Shown here: piece by piece, positions 16,492-24,987 of the stretch
Numbering within the stretch: position 1 is the stretch's first letter
Layout of the letters: every line of letters begins with the position of its first letter
Origin: Rhizobium sp. P40RR-XXII
GTDB taxonomy: Bacteria > Pseudomonadota > Alphaproteobacteria > Rhizobiales > Rhizobiaceae
NCBI RefSeq assembly: GCF_012641405.1
Contig: NZ_JABAII010000002.1
Span: 496,001 to 560,000 of the forward strand
Direction: 5' to 3'
Length of the DNA: 64,000 nucleotides
Position numbers and translations under genes: made by a program
Notes under the pieces: generated by a model
Told to the model about the DNA's origin: nothing
Database searches by the model: none
The model's input: the letters and a program-made list of their open reading frames with translations, nothing else

Positions 16492-19023
16492 TTACTTGCG
16501 CGGAACCTTCGGGACCGCGCCGCCACCCTTGCGCGGCGACTTGCCTCCCGGCTCATCGCTTTCGCTTGATGTCGAAGCCTTCGCGGAACGGCGGGCATCG
16601 GTTGCTGTTCCGGCCTTGCCGACGCGGCTCCGGGTCTTGACGGTATCGCCGTCATCCTCCTCCACCTCGACCGGCCCGTCGCCGACTTCGGCTTCCGGTT
16701 TGGGCCGGATCGGAGCGGTGTCTGCGATCGCGTCGAGCAGGATGCCGGTGGAACCGTCCTCCTTTTTGCCGACCGTGACGGTGACGACGCCACCCTTCTT
16801 CAGCTTGCCGAAGAGGATTTCGTTCGCCAGCGGCTTCTTGATGTTTTCCTGGATGACGCGCGCCAGCGGACGGGCGCCCATCTTGTCGTCATAGCCCTTC
16901 TCGGACAGCCATGCGATCGCGTCCTCGTGCAGGTCGAAGGTAACGTTCCGTTCGGAAAGCTGCGCTTCCAGCTGCATGATGAACTTCTGCACGACCTTGT
17001 GGATAACAGTCGTCGGCAGCGGCGCGAAGGGAATGACCGCATCCAGACGGTTGCGGAACTCCGGCGTAAACAGGCGGTTGAGAGCCTCTTCATCCTCGCC
17101 CGTGCGCCTGGACGAGCCGAAGCCGATGGCGGCCTTGGCCATTTCCGAAGCGCCCGCATTGGTCGTCATGATCAGGATGACATTGCGGAAGTCGATCTTC
17201 TTGCCGTTGTGGTCGGTCAGCGCGCCATGGTCCATGACCTGCAGCAGGATATTGAAGATATCCGGATGCGCCTTCTCGATTTCGTCGAGCAGGACGACGC
17301 TGTGCGGATGCTGGTCGACACCATCGGTCAAGAGGCCGCCCTGGTCGAAGCCGACATAGCCGGGAGGTGCGCCGAGCAGACGGGAAACCGTATGACGCTC
17401 CATATATTCCGACATGTCGAAGCGCAGCAGCTCGACGCCGAGCGACGAGGCAAGCTGCTTGGCGACTTCCGTCTTGCCGACGCCCGTGGGGCCGGAGAAG
17501 ACGTAGCAGCCGATCGGCTTGTTCGGTTCGCGCAAGCCCGCACGGGCCAGCTTGATCGAGGTCGAGAGCGCTTCGATAGCCGTATCCTGGCCGTAGACGA
17601 CCGAACGCAGTTCCTGTTCAAGATTGGCGAGAACCATCTCGTCATCCTTGGAAACCGTCTTCGGCGGGATGCGAGCCATGGTGGCGATCGTCACCTCGAT
17701 CTCGCGCTCGGTTATCAGCTTGCGGCGCTTCGACGGCGGCAGCAGCATTTGCGCGGCACCGGTTTCGTCGATGACGTCGATCGCCTTGTCCGGCAGCTTG
17801 CGGTCGGAGATGTAGCGAGCGGACAGTTCGACAGCCGACTTGATGGCGTCGTTCGAGTAACGCAGGTGATGATACTCTTCGAAATAGGGCTTCAGGCCCT
17901 TCATGATTTCGATGGCATCTTCAATGCTCGGCTCGTTGACGTCGATCTTCTGGAAGCGGCGCACAAGTGCCCGGTCCTTTTCGAAGAACTGGCGATATTC
18001 CTTGTAGGTGGTCGAACCGATGCAACGGATCGCACCCGAGGAAAGCGCCGGCTTCAACAGGTTCGAAGCATCCATCGCGCCACCGGACGTGGCCCCCGCA
18101 CCGATAACGGTGTGGATTTCATCGATGAACAGCACCGCGCCCGGATACTCTTCGAGTTCCTTGACGACCTGCTTCAGGCGTTCTTCGAAATCGCCGCGAT
18201 AACGGGTGCCGGCCAGCAGCGTGCCCATATCGAGCGAAAAGATCGTTGCGTCTGCCAGAGCCTCGGGAACCTTGCCCTCGACGATGCGCTTGGCAAGACC
18301 TTCGGCGATCGCCGTCTTGCCGACGCCGGGATCACCGACATAGAGCGGATTGTTCTTCGAACGGCGGCACAGCACCTGGATGGTGCGGTTGACCTCCGAG
18401 TGACGGCCGATCAGCGGATCGATCTTGCCGTTCTTGGCCTTCTCATTGAGGTTGACACAATAGGCCTTCAGCGCATCCTGCTGCTTCTTGCCGTTGCCTT
18501 CCTCCTGCTCGCCGCGGGAGGTCGGCTTGCTCTCGGATTCGCTTTCCTCGGCACCGCGCGGCGTGCGGGTCTGGGTAGAGCCCGGACGCTTGCCGATACC
18601 GTGGGAGATATAGTTGACCGCATCGTAGCGGGTCATTTCCTGCTCCTGCAGGAAGAATGCAGCATGGCTTTCCCGCTCCGCGAAAATCGCGACGAGAACG
18701 TTGGCGCCCGTCACTTCCTCGCGGCCGGAAGATTGCACATGGATCACGGCGCGCTGGATGACGCGCTGGAAGCCGGAGGTCGGCTTCGAGTCTTCATCAT
18801 AGCCCGTGACCAGGTTGGAAAGTTCATTATCGACGTATTCAGTCAGAGTCTTACGGAGCGCGTCGAGATCAACATTGCACGCGCCCATGACAGCTGCGGC
18901 ATCGGCGTCGTCTACCAGCGCCAAAAGCAGATGTTCCAGCGTGGCATACTCGTGATGCCGCTCGTTCGCGTAGGTCAGTGCCTGATGCAGCGCCTTCTCA
19001 AGACTAGGCGAAAATGTTGGCAC
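16492..19023 (-). CDS. clpA: ATP-dependent Clp protease ATP-binding subunit ClpA
   Basis: AAA+ unfoldase that feeds substrates to ClpP. The 843 residues comprise a Clp N-domain repeat (1-145), a first ATPase module with Walker [10 protein letters not shown] and Walker B FIDEIHT, and a second with GPTGVGKTE and LLDEIEKAH. The ClpP-docking tripeptide is in AAIGFGSS. The start is GTG at 19023 ([12 protein letters not shown]) with AGGA 7 bases upstream. The last 70 residues form a charged, low-complexity tail rich in Glu/Asp then Lys/Arg/Ser, which is longer than in E. coli. clpS lies immediately upstream. Confidence 0.96.
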   Translation of the reverse strand: MPTFSPSLEKALHQALTYANERHHEYATLEHLLLALVDDADAAAVMGACNVDLDALRKTLTEYVDNELSNLVTGYDEDSKPTSGFQRVIQRAVIHVQSSGREEVTGANVLVAIFAERESHAAFFLQEQEMTRYDAVNYISHGIGKRPGSTQTRTPRGAEESESESKPTSRGEQEEGNGKKQQDALKAYCVNLNEKAKNGKIDPLIGRHSEVNRTIQVLCRRSKNNPLYVGDPGVGKTAIAEGLAKRIVEGKVPEALADATIFSLDMGTLLAGTRYRGDFEERLKQVVKELEEYPGAVLFIDEIHTVIGAGATSGGAMDASNLLKPALSSGAIRCIGSTTYKEYRQFFEKDRALVRRFQKIDVNEPSIEDAIEIMKGLKPYFEEYHHLRYSNDAIKSAVELSARYISDRKLPDKAIDVIDETGAAQMLLPPSKRRKLITEREIEVTIATMARIPPKTVSKDDEMVLANLEQELRSVVYGQDTAIEALSTSIKLARAGLREPNKPIGCYVFSGPTGVGKTEVAKQLASSLGVELLRFDMSEYMERHTVSRLLGAPPGYVGFDQGGLLTDGVDQHPHSVVLLDEIEKAHPDIFNILLQVMDHGALTDHNGKKIDFRNVILIMTTNAGASEMAKAAIGFGSSRRTGEDEEALNRLFTPEFRNRLDAVIPFAPLPTTVIHKVVQKFIMQLEAQLSERNVTFDLHEDAIAWLSEKGYDDKMGARPLARVIQENIKKPLANEILFGKLKKGGVVTVTVGKKEDGSTGILLDAIADTAPIRPKPEAEVGDGPVEVEEDDGDTVKTRSRVGKAGTATDARRSAKASTSSESDEPGGKSPRKGGGAVPKVPRK

Positions 19024-19033
19024 GTTCAGATCC

Positions 19034-19387
19034 TCACTTCTTTTCCATAACACATTGCAGCGGATGCTGGTGCTGCCGGGCAAAATCCATCACCTGACTC
19101 ACCTTCGTTTCGGCTACTTCATATGTATATATCCCGCATTCGCCCACGCCGTGGTTGTGAACATGAAGCATAATGCGGGTGGCACTCTCGAGATCCTTTT
19201 GAAAGAAACGCTCCAGGATATGGATCACGAAGTCCATGGGCGTATAGTCATCATTCAGAAGCAGCACGCGGTATAGATTGGGTTTCTTGGTTTTGGGCTT
19301 GGTGCGCGTAATCACCGAGGTCCCGCGATTTCCGTTGTCCCCGTTCCTTTCGCTGTTGTTTTGCATCCGGATCGGCTCAGCGATCAT
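19034..19387 (-). CDS. clpS: ClpA adaptor protein ClpS
   Basis: A 117-residue adaptor that delivers N-degron substrates to ClpA. The core [20 protein letters not shown] and [20 protein letters not shown] is the ClpS fold, with the acidic NDDYTPMDF substrate pocket. The N-terminal 35 residues are flexible and polar, as usual. The start at 19387 is chosen because GAGGA is 9 bases upstream; an ATG three codons earlier touches the GAGGA directly. It ends 10 bases before clpA, forming a clpSA operon. Confidence 0.93.
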   Translation of the reverse strand: MIAEPIRMQNNSERNGDNGNRGTSVITRTKPKTKKPNLYRVLLLNDDYTPMDFVIHILERFFQKDLESATRIMLHVHNHGVGECGIYTYEVAETKVSQVMDFARQHQHPLQCVMEKK

Positions 19388-19615
19388 TTCATTCATTCCT
19401 CAAATCATCCGGCACAAGCTATCGCATTCCGACTTGGCAACTAGGATTATTTTCTTCACTTGGTCGGGCCGGATATCCGAACCTCTAACTTAGTTCATAT
19501 TGGCGTGATTTTAAGCCCCTTGCTGGACACTGCAATCACAATTCGCTGACAAAGCGGGCTGCGGCCAAAAAAGTCGCTGCATATCCTCAACTTCGGTTCA
19601 GCGCGCCAAAACGCA

Positions 19616-19650
19616 AAAGACCGGCCACGCATACCGCGTCGCCGGTCTTT
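19616..19650 (-). terminator. Terminator after the phasin gene
   Basis: AAAGACCGGC (19616-19625) pairs with GCCGGTCTTT (19641-19650). On the minus strand the stem runs into TCTTTTGCGTTTT, as expected for an intrinsic terminator, 29 bases after the phasin stop. Confidence 0.8.
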
Positions 19651-19678
19651 CCGGAAATTTTGCCTTTCGGCGAAAGTT

Positions 19679-20044
19679 TTAAGCGGCGGTTGCCGTTGGT
19701 GCTGCCTTACCGGCAGCCTTCGTCGCAGCCGCGACGGGCGCTTCGTAAGGCTTATAGGCGGTCTTGGCGATATCGGCATACATTTCGCCGAGCTTGGTGG
19801 CTTCGGCGACGAAGTTTTCGTAGGAAGACTTCACATAGCTGCTCTGCAATTCGAAGGCAGCTTCGAAGCTCTTGACGCCGGCGAGCGTTTCGAAGTGTGT
19901 CACGCCATCCTGGAAAGACTTCTTGGAATATTCGGCGGCTTCAGCAGCAATCGCCTGAAAGCCCTTGGTGACATCGGAATAGCTCTTCAGCGCCGTGTCC
20001 ATGGCTTCCTTGCCCTTCTTGTTCGCTTCATCGAAATTAAACAT
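19679..20044 (-). CDS. Phasin-family PHB granule protein
   Basis: The 121-residue protein begins MFNFDEANKKGKEAMDTALK. It is predicted to be helical and amphipathic, with an aromatic-rich centre (SSYVKSSYENFVAEATKLGEM) and an Ala/Lys/Pro-rich tail, typical of phasins that coat polyhydroxybutyrate granules. phaC lies elsewhere in the window (42542). A TGC-rich box about 80 bases upstream (20126-20139) is nearly identical to one before the small RNA at 57 kb. Confidence 0.88.
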   Translation of the reverse strand: MFNFDEANKKGKEAMDTALKSYSDVTKGFQAIAAEAAEYSKKSFQDGVTHFETLAGVKSFEAAFELQSSYVKSSYENFVAEATKLGEMYADIAKTAYKPYEAPVAAATKAAGKAAPTATAA

Positions 20045-20125
20045 GCTTCTCCGTCCCTTGTTGGCCGGCCGGCGGCCGGTTTACAGGATAAAGCTTAAAT
20101 GCGACGCACAATTAGTCAAGTAGTC

Positions 20126-20139
20126 TTGTGCGGCGCAAT
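20126..20139 (-). promoter_or_regulatory. TGC-rich box upstream of the phasin gene
   Basis: Read on the minus strand, ATTGCGCCGCACAA. It matches ATTGCGCTGCACAA at 57396-57409 with one change, and resembles TTTGCACTGCACAA at 58414-58427. TGC-rich sites are known targets of the PHB-responsive repressor PhaR in other Alphaproteobacteria; PhaR control here is inference. Confidence 0.5.
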
Positions 20140-20331
20140 ATCTCCCTTTGGTTGCGTTTCCGATGACAACGCAGTGTCAGTGATGATGAGTGCACCGCAT
20201 CATTCTGTTTTTTCTAATATATATCATTGCCCTTGCAACCACAGGCTTTGGCCAAAATATTAGCAATTGGGCTGGAAAAGCTGCAGCGATTCAAAACGGC
20301 TACGGAATGATTGAACGGGCAATTGCCAAAG

Positions 20332-20361
20332 AAAAAGGCCGCATTTCAATGAAATACGGCC
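20332..20361 (-). terminator. Terminator after DUF3126
   Basis: GGCCGCATTTC (20337-20347) pairs with GAAATACGGCC (20351-20361), with one G-U pair in the RNA. On the minus strand it is followed by TTTTT. Confidence 0.8.
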
Positions 20362-20394
20362 CGAATATTCAATCACTATACGAGATCGACGAAA

Positions 20395-20598
20395 TTAGAG
20401 ATCGACATCCAGGATCGCCATCGAGAAATTATAGGAGCGATCGCCATCTTCATCATCGATATAGACGACACCCAGAAACTCTTCGCCGAGATAGACTTCC
20501 GCAGAATCGTTCTTGCGCGGACGGGCCTTCACCACCATCTGCGGGTTGAACGTGCGCTTGAAATAGGCGTCGAGCTTCTTGATTTCTTCAGGCTTCAC
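20395..20598 (-). CDS. DUF3126 family protein
   Basis: A 67-residue protein, conserved in Alphaproteobacteria with no assigned function. It reads IKKLDAYFKRTFNPQMVVKA, KNDSAEVYLGEEFLGVVYID, DEDGDRSYNFSMAILDVDL. The GTG start at 20598 follows GGAGAAGC. Its own terminator lies directly downstream. It has no membrane segment or signal, so it is probably cytosolic. Confidence 0.85.
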   Translation of the reverse strand: MKPEEIKKLDAYFKRTFNPQMVVKARPRKNDSAEVYLGEEFLGVVYIDDEDGDRSYNFSMAILDVDL

Positions 20599-20723
20599 AA
20601 TGCTTCTCCGTGAGGATCTCGGTTGGCCGCTTCTTGCATAGGAAAAGCGGCGGTGTAAAGACCGGAACCGCGCATACCTGTCCAGCGACAGCGCAAGCCT
20701 CCGAAAGTCAGGCTGAATTTTTC

Positions 20724-21587
20724 CTAGATGCCCGCGCCCATGATCTGGTCGACGACCATTCGTTCGGCGAGCAGCTGATCCATGGAGCGCGATGGCTCGG
20801 AACAGCCCGCCTCGCCGACCACCTTGGCCGGAACGCCGGCAACCGTGGTCTTCGGCGGCACTTCCTTCAGCACCACCGAGCCGGCGGCGATGCGCGAGCA
20901 GTGGCCGATCTGGATATTGCCGAGAATCTTGGCGCCAGCGCCGATCAATACGCCATGGGCGATTTTCGGATGACGGTCGCTGCCTTCCTTGCCGGTTCCG
21001 CCAAGTGTGACCCCGTGCAGGATCGAGACGTTGTCGCCGATCACGGCGGTTTCACCCACCACGAGGCCGGTGGCGTGATCGAGGAAGATGCCCTTGCCGA
21101 TGCGCGCCGCCGGATTGATATCGGTCTGGAAGACGCTGGAGGAACGGCTCTGCAGATAGAGCGCGAAGTCGCGGCGGCCGTGATTGTAGAGCCAGTGCGC
21201 GAGACGATGCGTCTGCAGCGCGTGGAAACCCTTGAAATAGAGCACGGGCTCGAGGAAACGCAGGCAGGCGGGATCACGATCGTAGACCGCCTGAATATCG
21301 ACGCGGAGGATCGATCCCCACTCCGGCCAGTCGGTCAGCATCTCTTCGAAGGTCTGCCGCAGGAGGACGGCCTGCATGTCCGGATGGTCGAGGCGCTCGC
21401 AGATGCGATAGATGACGCATTCCTCCAACGAACGATGGTTGATGATCGTCGAATAGAGGAAGGCGGCAAGCAGCGGATCCCGCTCGGCAGCGGCGCGAGC
21501 TTCCTCGCGCATGCTGTCCCAGATGGGATCCATGACCTTAACCGCGCCTAAGCCCTCTACCGGGCGAATGTCCGTTGCTGCGACCAT
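20724..21587 (-). CDS. cysE: Serine O-acetyltransferase
   Basis: Acetylates L-serine with acetyl-CoA, the first step of cysteine synthesis. The 287 residues comprise a helical N-terminal domain (DPIWDSMREEARAAAERDPL) and a left-handed beta-helix with hexapeptide repeats. The catalytic region has DINPAARIGKGIFLDHATG, VVGETAVIGDNVSILHGVTLGG and GVPAKVVG. The length is close to plant-type and rhizobial CysE (E. coli CysE is 273 residues). The C-terminal 25 residues may carry the tail that binds cysteine synthase. It is divergent from the crotonase gene. Confidence 0.95.
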   Translation of the reverse strand: MVAATDIRPVEGLGAVKVMDPIWDSMREEARAAAERDPLLAAFLYSTIINHRSLEECVIYRICERLDHPDMQAVLLRQTFEEMLTDWPEWGSILRVDIQAVYDRDPACLRFLEPVLYFKGFHALQTHRLAHWLYNHGRRDFALYLQSRSSSVFQTDINPAARIGKGIFLDHATGLVVGETAVIGDNVSILHGVTLGGTGKEGSDRHPKIAHGVLIGAGAKILGNIQIGHCSRIAAGSVVLKEVPPKTTVAGVPAKVVGEAGCSEPSRSMDQLLAERMVVDQIMGAGI

Positions 21588-21648
21588 TGGCGGCCTCCCG
21601 ATTTTCTGTCAGGGATACATTATATAGATTAAATGCCACACAAGACAA

Positions 21649-22464
21649 ATGGGTTGGCCGCGCATGAATTTCGAGCATGACTTTGCCGGTGGTCTCGTCC
21701 GCGCGACGTGCAGCGATGCCATAGGCACCATCACCATCTGCAACTCCGACCGGAAGAATGCGGTGACCGCCGCCATGTGGCGTGCCATCCCGCAAGCCGT
21801 GCGCATCCTGACCGATGAAGCGCATGCACATGTGGTCGTCCTTCGTGGCAGCGGCGGGGATTTTTCCGCCGGCGCCGATATCAGCGAATTCGATAGCGTA
21901 CGCAAGAACACCGAGACCGCAGTCGCTTACGAGGCGTTGAACAGCCAGGCTTTCGAGGCAATCCGGCATTGCCGCGTGCCGACGATCGCGGCAATCCGCG
22001 GCATCTGCTATGGCGGCGGCTTCGGGCTGGCGGCCGCCTGCGATTTGCGGATCGCCGAACGAGGCGCCCGGTTTTCCGTACCCGCCGTTCGCCTCGGCAT
22101 CGCCTATCCCGCCGATGCCGTGCAGGATATCGTCAATGCCCTTGGGGCGCAGATGGCCAAGGTCACGCTGTTTACGGGCGCGCCCATGTCGAGCGAAAAA
22201 ATGGTTACCGCCGGCTTTCTTCTGGAGGAAATCGAAGCGGACGCTTTCGACAGTGAAGTCTCCGCCCTCGCCCACGCGATCGCCGCCAATGCGCCGATCG
22301 CGCTCCATGCCTCAAAGCTCGCGATCCGTGCCGCCATCGAGCAGAACCCCGACCTGCTGCGCGAAGCGGAAGTGATCGGCGCCGAGACCTTCGACAGCGC
22401 CGATTATGCCGAGGGCCGCGCTGCTTTTGCCGAGCGGCGGAAACCCCATTTCACCGGCAAGTGA
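21649..22464 (+). CDS. Crotonase-superfamily protein lacking the hydratase glutamates
   Basis: The 271-residue protein (266 if it starts at the second ATG, 21664) has the crotonase fold: oxyanion-hole segment VVLRGSGGDFSAGADISEF and GICYGGGFGLAAACDLRIA. In true enoyl-CoA hydratases the two catalytic glutamates lie in GGGCELA and PEVxLG-type motifs. Here they read GGGFGLA and VPAVRLG, so both are missing. It probably catalyses another acyl-CoA reaction such as isomerisation or thioester hydrolysis; the substrate is unknown. Start choice is uncertain because neither ATG has a strong ribosome-binding site. Confidence 0.82.
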   Translation: MGWPRMNFEHDFAGGLVRATCSDAIGTITICNSDRKNAVTAAMWRAIPQAVRILTDEAHAHVVVLRGSGGDFSAGADISEFDSVRKNTETAVAYEALNSQAFEAIRHCRVPTIAAIRGICYGGGFGLAAACDLRIAERGARFSVPAVRLGIAYPADAVQDIVNALGAQMAKVTLFTGAPMSSEKMVTAGFLLEEIEADAFDSEVSALAHAIAANAPIALHASKLAIRAAIEQNPDLLREAEVIGAETFDSADYAEGRAAFAERRKPHFTGK

Positions 22465-22466
22465 CC

Positions 22467-22566
22467 TCGAGCATTTCCGCTTTTCTTCGAATCGCGGAAC
22501 CGCTCCATCCTTTTGTTTCCTGACGCATTCCGGGCCCGCCGCCGCTTTTCCTGGGAATGCTCTTAG
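22467..22566. repeat. Dispersed palindromic element, copy C
   Basis: This fills the gap between two convergent genes. It has a GAGCATTTCCGC/GCGGAA arm, the core CGCTCCATCCTTTTGTTTCC and CGCATTCCGGG related to copies A and B, and a terminal CTGGGAATGCTCTTAG. The stop codon of the minus-strand hydrolase (TAA, 22563-22565) is in its edge. The element probably also terminates both transcripts. Confidence 0.7.
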
Positions 22567-23348
22567 CGCTTGTCGAGACGCTGATAGAATTCGAGAACCG
22601 CCGCCTTGAAGACCTTGTCTCCAACGGCAAGCATATGATCGCGGTTCGGTATGTCGATAGCCTCGGCGTTCGGCATCAGCGCCGCCAGTTCATGCCCCGA
22701 GCCGGCAATATCGTCCTTGGTGCCGACGGCAATCAAAGTCGGCGCTTCGATCCTTGCCACATCTTCCCTCGCCGCCAGATCGCGCGAGCCCTGGATACAG
22801 GCGGCCAGCGCCTGCCGGTCGCTTTTCGTCTGCTCCGCAAAGGCCCGGAACATGCGCCCGCGCGCATGCGTGACATCATCGAGCGACGGCGCAACCAACG
22901 CGTCCGCGATCGGATCCCAATCGCCGACCCCCTCGACCATGCCGATACCAAGACCGCCCAGCACCAGCGAGCGGACGCGATCCGGATGGGCGATCGCCAT
23001 GAAGGTGGCAACGCGCGCGCCCATGGAATAGCCCATCACATGCGCCTCCGGTATGCCGAGATGGTCGAGAAGAGCGACGGCATCCTCGGCCATGATCCAG
23101 GGGTGGTAGACATCGGCGTCATAAGGCTTGTCGCTCAAGCCGTGGCCGCGATTGTCGATGGCGATCGCGCGGTAACCCGCTTCGCCCAGCGTCTTCAGCC
23201 AGCCCGGATTGACCCAGTTCGCAATCGCCGTCGAGGCAAAGCCATGAATCAGCAGCACCGGCGGGCCGCTCGGCTCGCCTTCATCGAAAAAGGCGAGCTT
23301 CAGTCCGTCTCGGACAAAATTGGACATCGCAGGAGCATTCAAATTCAT
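22563..23348 (-). CDS. Alpha/beta hydrolase
   Basis: The 261-residue protein has the alpha/beta-hydrolase fold: oxyanion HGFAST, DNRGHGLSDKP, nucleophile elbow GYSMGA (Ser), and a C-terminal catalytic His in NRDHMLAVGDK; the acid is probably in VGTKDDIAG. There is no signal peptide. The specificity is unknown; it belongs to the broad esterase/haloperoxidase-like group. The start at 23348 (MNLNAPAMSNF) follows GAAGACGAAG. It is convergent with the crotonase gene. Confidence 0.88.
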   Translation of the reverse strand: MNLNAPAMSNFVRDGLKLAFFDEGEPSGPPVLLIHGFASTAIANWVNPGWLKTLGEAGYRAIAIDNRGHGLSDKPYDADVYHPWIMAEDAVALLDHLGIPEAHVMGYSMGARVATFMAIAHPDRVRSLVLGGLGIGMVEGVGDWDPIADALVAPSLDDVTHARGRMFRAFAEQTKSDRQALAACIQGSRDLAAREDVARIEAPTLIAVGTKDDIAGSGHELAALMPNAEAIDIPNRDHMLAVGDKVFKAAVLEFYQRLDKR

Positions 23349-23549
23349 GGCTTCGTCTTCGCAAGCTGGGTTCCGTTGGCGCCGGACCATATTTTATCGG
23401 CAGTATCAAATGAACCCTGCGCGTGCGAAAATCTCTGCATCAAGCCGGACTTTCACACTACACAATCAGGAAGAAGGATTATAAAGAGGGGCTACCAAGT
23501 CTGGCGCAACATTCATGCCGCTCACGGCAGGACGCATTCGGAGATCATC

Positions 23550-23795
23550 ATGGCCGGCCACAATATTCCCCATTTCCAGAACGACGGCGGACATCGCGTC
23601 ATCGAAATCGGCGTGAAGGAATTCATGTGCACCGGCGCCTCGATTCCCTACGATCATCCGCATATCTTCATCGATATCGGTGACGAGAGCGAGAAGGTCT
23701 GCTCCTACTGCTCGACGCTGTACCGCTACAATCCGTCGCTGAAGGCGGATCAGACCAATCCTGCGGGCTGCGTCTTCCACTTCAAGGCGGCGTAA
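23550..23795 (+). CDS. CHCC-type zinc finger protein (NDUFS6-like)
   Basis: An 81-residue protein with the zf-CHCC arrangement: FMCTGAS, DHPHIFIDIGD, KVCSYCSTLYRYN, giving Cys/His/Cys/Cys zinc ligands. This domain is homologous to the zinc-binding accessory subunit NDUFS6 of mitochondrial complex I and is common in Alphaproteobacteria. The ATG at 23550 has GGAG 6 bases upstream. A much longer reading in the same frame continues from antisense of the hydrolase and is not real. The flavin monooxygenase gene follows after 28 bases. Confidence 0.9.
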   Translation: MAGHNIPHFQNDGGHRVIEIGVKEFMCTGASIPYDHPHIFIDIGDESEKVCSYCSTLYRYNPSLKADQTNPAGCVFHFKAA

Positions 23796-23823
23796 TACCG
23801 TCGATTCCGATCGGACATAATCG

Positions 23824-24987
23824 ATGCCGATCAAAAGAGCCGCCATCATCGGTGCCGGAATAGCCGGATTGACTGCAGCGCTGGCGCTGGCGAGACACGG
23901 CATAGAATCGGACATTTTCGAACAGGCCGAAGCGCTGACCGAAGTCGGCGCCGGCTTGCAGATATCCCCGAATGCTTCCCGCATCCTCGATACGCTTGGC
24001 GTGCTCGATGCGCTTCGGCCCCTCTGGCTGGAGCCTGAAGAGGTTCAGCTGGTATCCGGCTCCTCGCTGCGGCAAATCGCGTCCGTTCCATGCGGGAATT
24101 TTGCGAGGCAACGGTGGGGAGCGCCCTACGGGACGGCACATCGCGCCACGCTGCAAAAGGCGCTTCTCGATGCCGTTGCCGCCAATGCGCTGTGCACGCT
24201 GCATCTTGGCCGGCGCATCGATATTGAAGACCGAACGATGCCGGATGGAATCGCTGGCCGCGACTTTGATCTCATCATCGGCGCCGATGGCGTCTGGTCG
24301 AAGACACGCTCCCTTGTGCCTGGCGCCCCCTTGCCGCTCTTTTCCGGAAATATCGCATGGCGTTTCACGATTCCGGAAGCATCCGCGCCGGCGATCCTGA
24401 ACCGCACCAGCGTCACGGCCTTTCTAGGCCGCTCCAGCCATCTCGTTTGCTATCCGATCCGGGAAAATGCGGCATTCAACATCGTCGCGATCGTTTCCGG
24501 CAGCAGCGCCAGCCATGACTGGAACGCCACCGGCAGCAAGGCTCAACGGGAGGGTATGCTGCGCGGCTTCTCCGGCTGGAACGACACGATCCTGCACATG
24601 CTGGAAAGACAGGAACAGGCGAGCTTCTGGCCACTTTACGAGATGGGTGCGGGCCGCTGGCACAACGGCAACGACACGATCCTGATCGGCGACGCCGCGC
24701 ATGCGATGATGCCGTTTGCGGCTCAGGGCGCGGCCATGGCGATCGAGGACGCCTTCGAGCTGGCGGGCATGCTGGCGACACGTCCGCCGTCGGAAGCGTT
24801 CGATCTCTACGAGAAACATCGAGCGCCGCGCATCGCCCGCCTGCGCCAGCGCGCCGCCTTCAATCAATTTGCCTATCACGCCCGCGGGCCGATCCGGATG
24901 GCGCGCGACCTCGTTCTCTCGCTTCGTCCGCCGCAAAGCCTTGCGGCGGACATGGACTGGATCTACGGCTATCGCGCCATCGGCTGA
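23824..24987 (+). CDS. FAD-dependent monooxygenase
   Basis: The 387-residue flavoprotein is of the PHBH/salicylate-hydroxylase type. It has the N-terminal FAD motif AIIGAGIAGLTAALALARHG, the mid-protein DxxxGADG segment (FDLIIGADGVWSKTR), and the second FAD motif ILIGDAAHAMMPFAAQGAAM. These enzymes insert oxygen into aromatic or similar substrates using NAD(P)H. The substrate cannot be told from sequence. It lies on the same strand as the CHCC gene and convergent with metC, with stop codons almost touching. Confidence 0.9.
   Translation: MPIKRAAIIGAGIAGLTAALALARHGIESDIFEQAEALTEVGAGLQISPNASRILDTLGVLDALRPLWLEPEEVQLVSGSSLRQIASVPCGNFARQRWGAPYGTAHRATLQKALLDAVAANALCTLHLGRRIDIEDRTMPDGIAGRDFDLIIGADGVWSKTRSLVPGAPLPLFSGNIAWRFTIPEASAPAILNRTSVTAFLGRSSHLVCYPIRENAAFNIVAIVSGSSASHDWNATGSKAQREGMLRGFSGWNDTILHMLERQEQASFWPLYEMGAGRWHNGNDTILIGDAAHAMMPFAAQGAAMAIEDAFELAGMLATRPPSEAFDLYEKHRAPRIARLRQRAAFNQFAYHARGPIRMARDLVLSLRPPQSLAADMDWIYGYRAIG

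Larger units (their letters stand above)
20045..20394. other. Intergenic region between the phasin gene and DUF3126
   Basis: About 350 bases. It holds the phasin promoter region with the TGC-rich box (20126-20139) and, at the other end, the DUF3126 terminator (20332-20361). A hydrophobic 119-codon frame on the plus strand at 20190 has no support and runs through the terminator and into DUF3126 antisense. I see no gene here. Confidence 0.6.

Noticed and set aside
16927..19050. 707-codon open frame antisense to clpA
   Set aside because: Mirror frame of a strongly conserved AAA+ protein; composition is typical of antisense frames in GC-rich genomes.
20190..20549. Hydrophobic plus-strand frame (MHRIILFFLIY...)
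   Set aside because: Runs through the DUF3126 terminator and into antisense of DUF3126; no ribosome-binding site.
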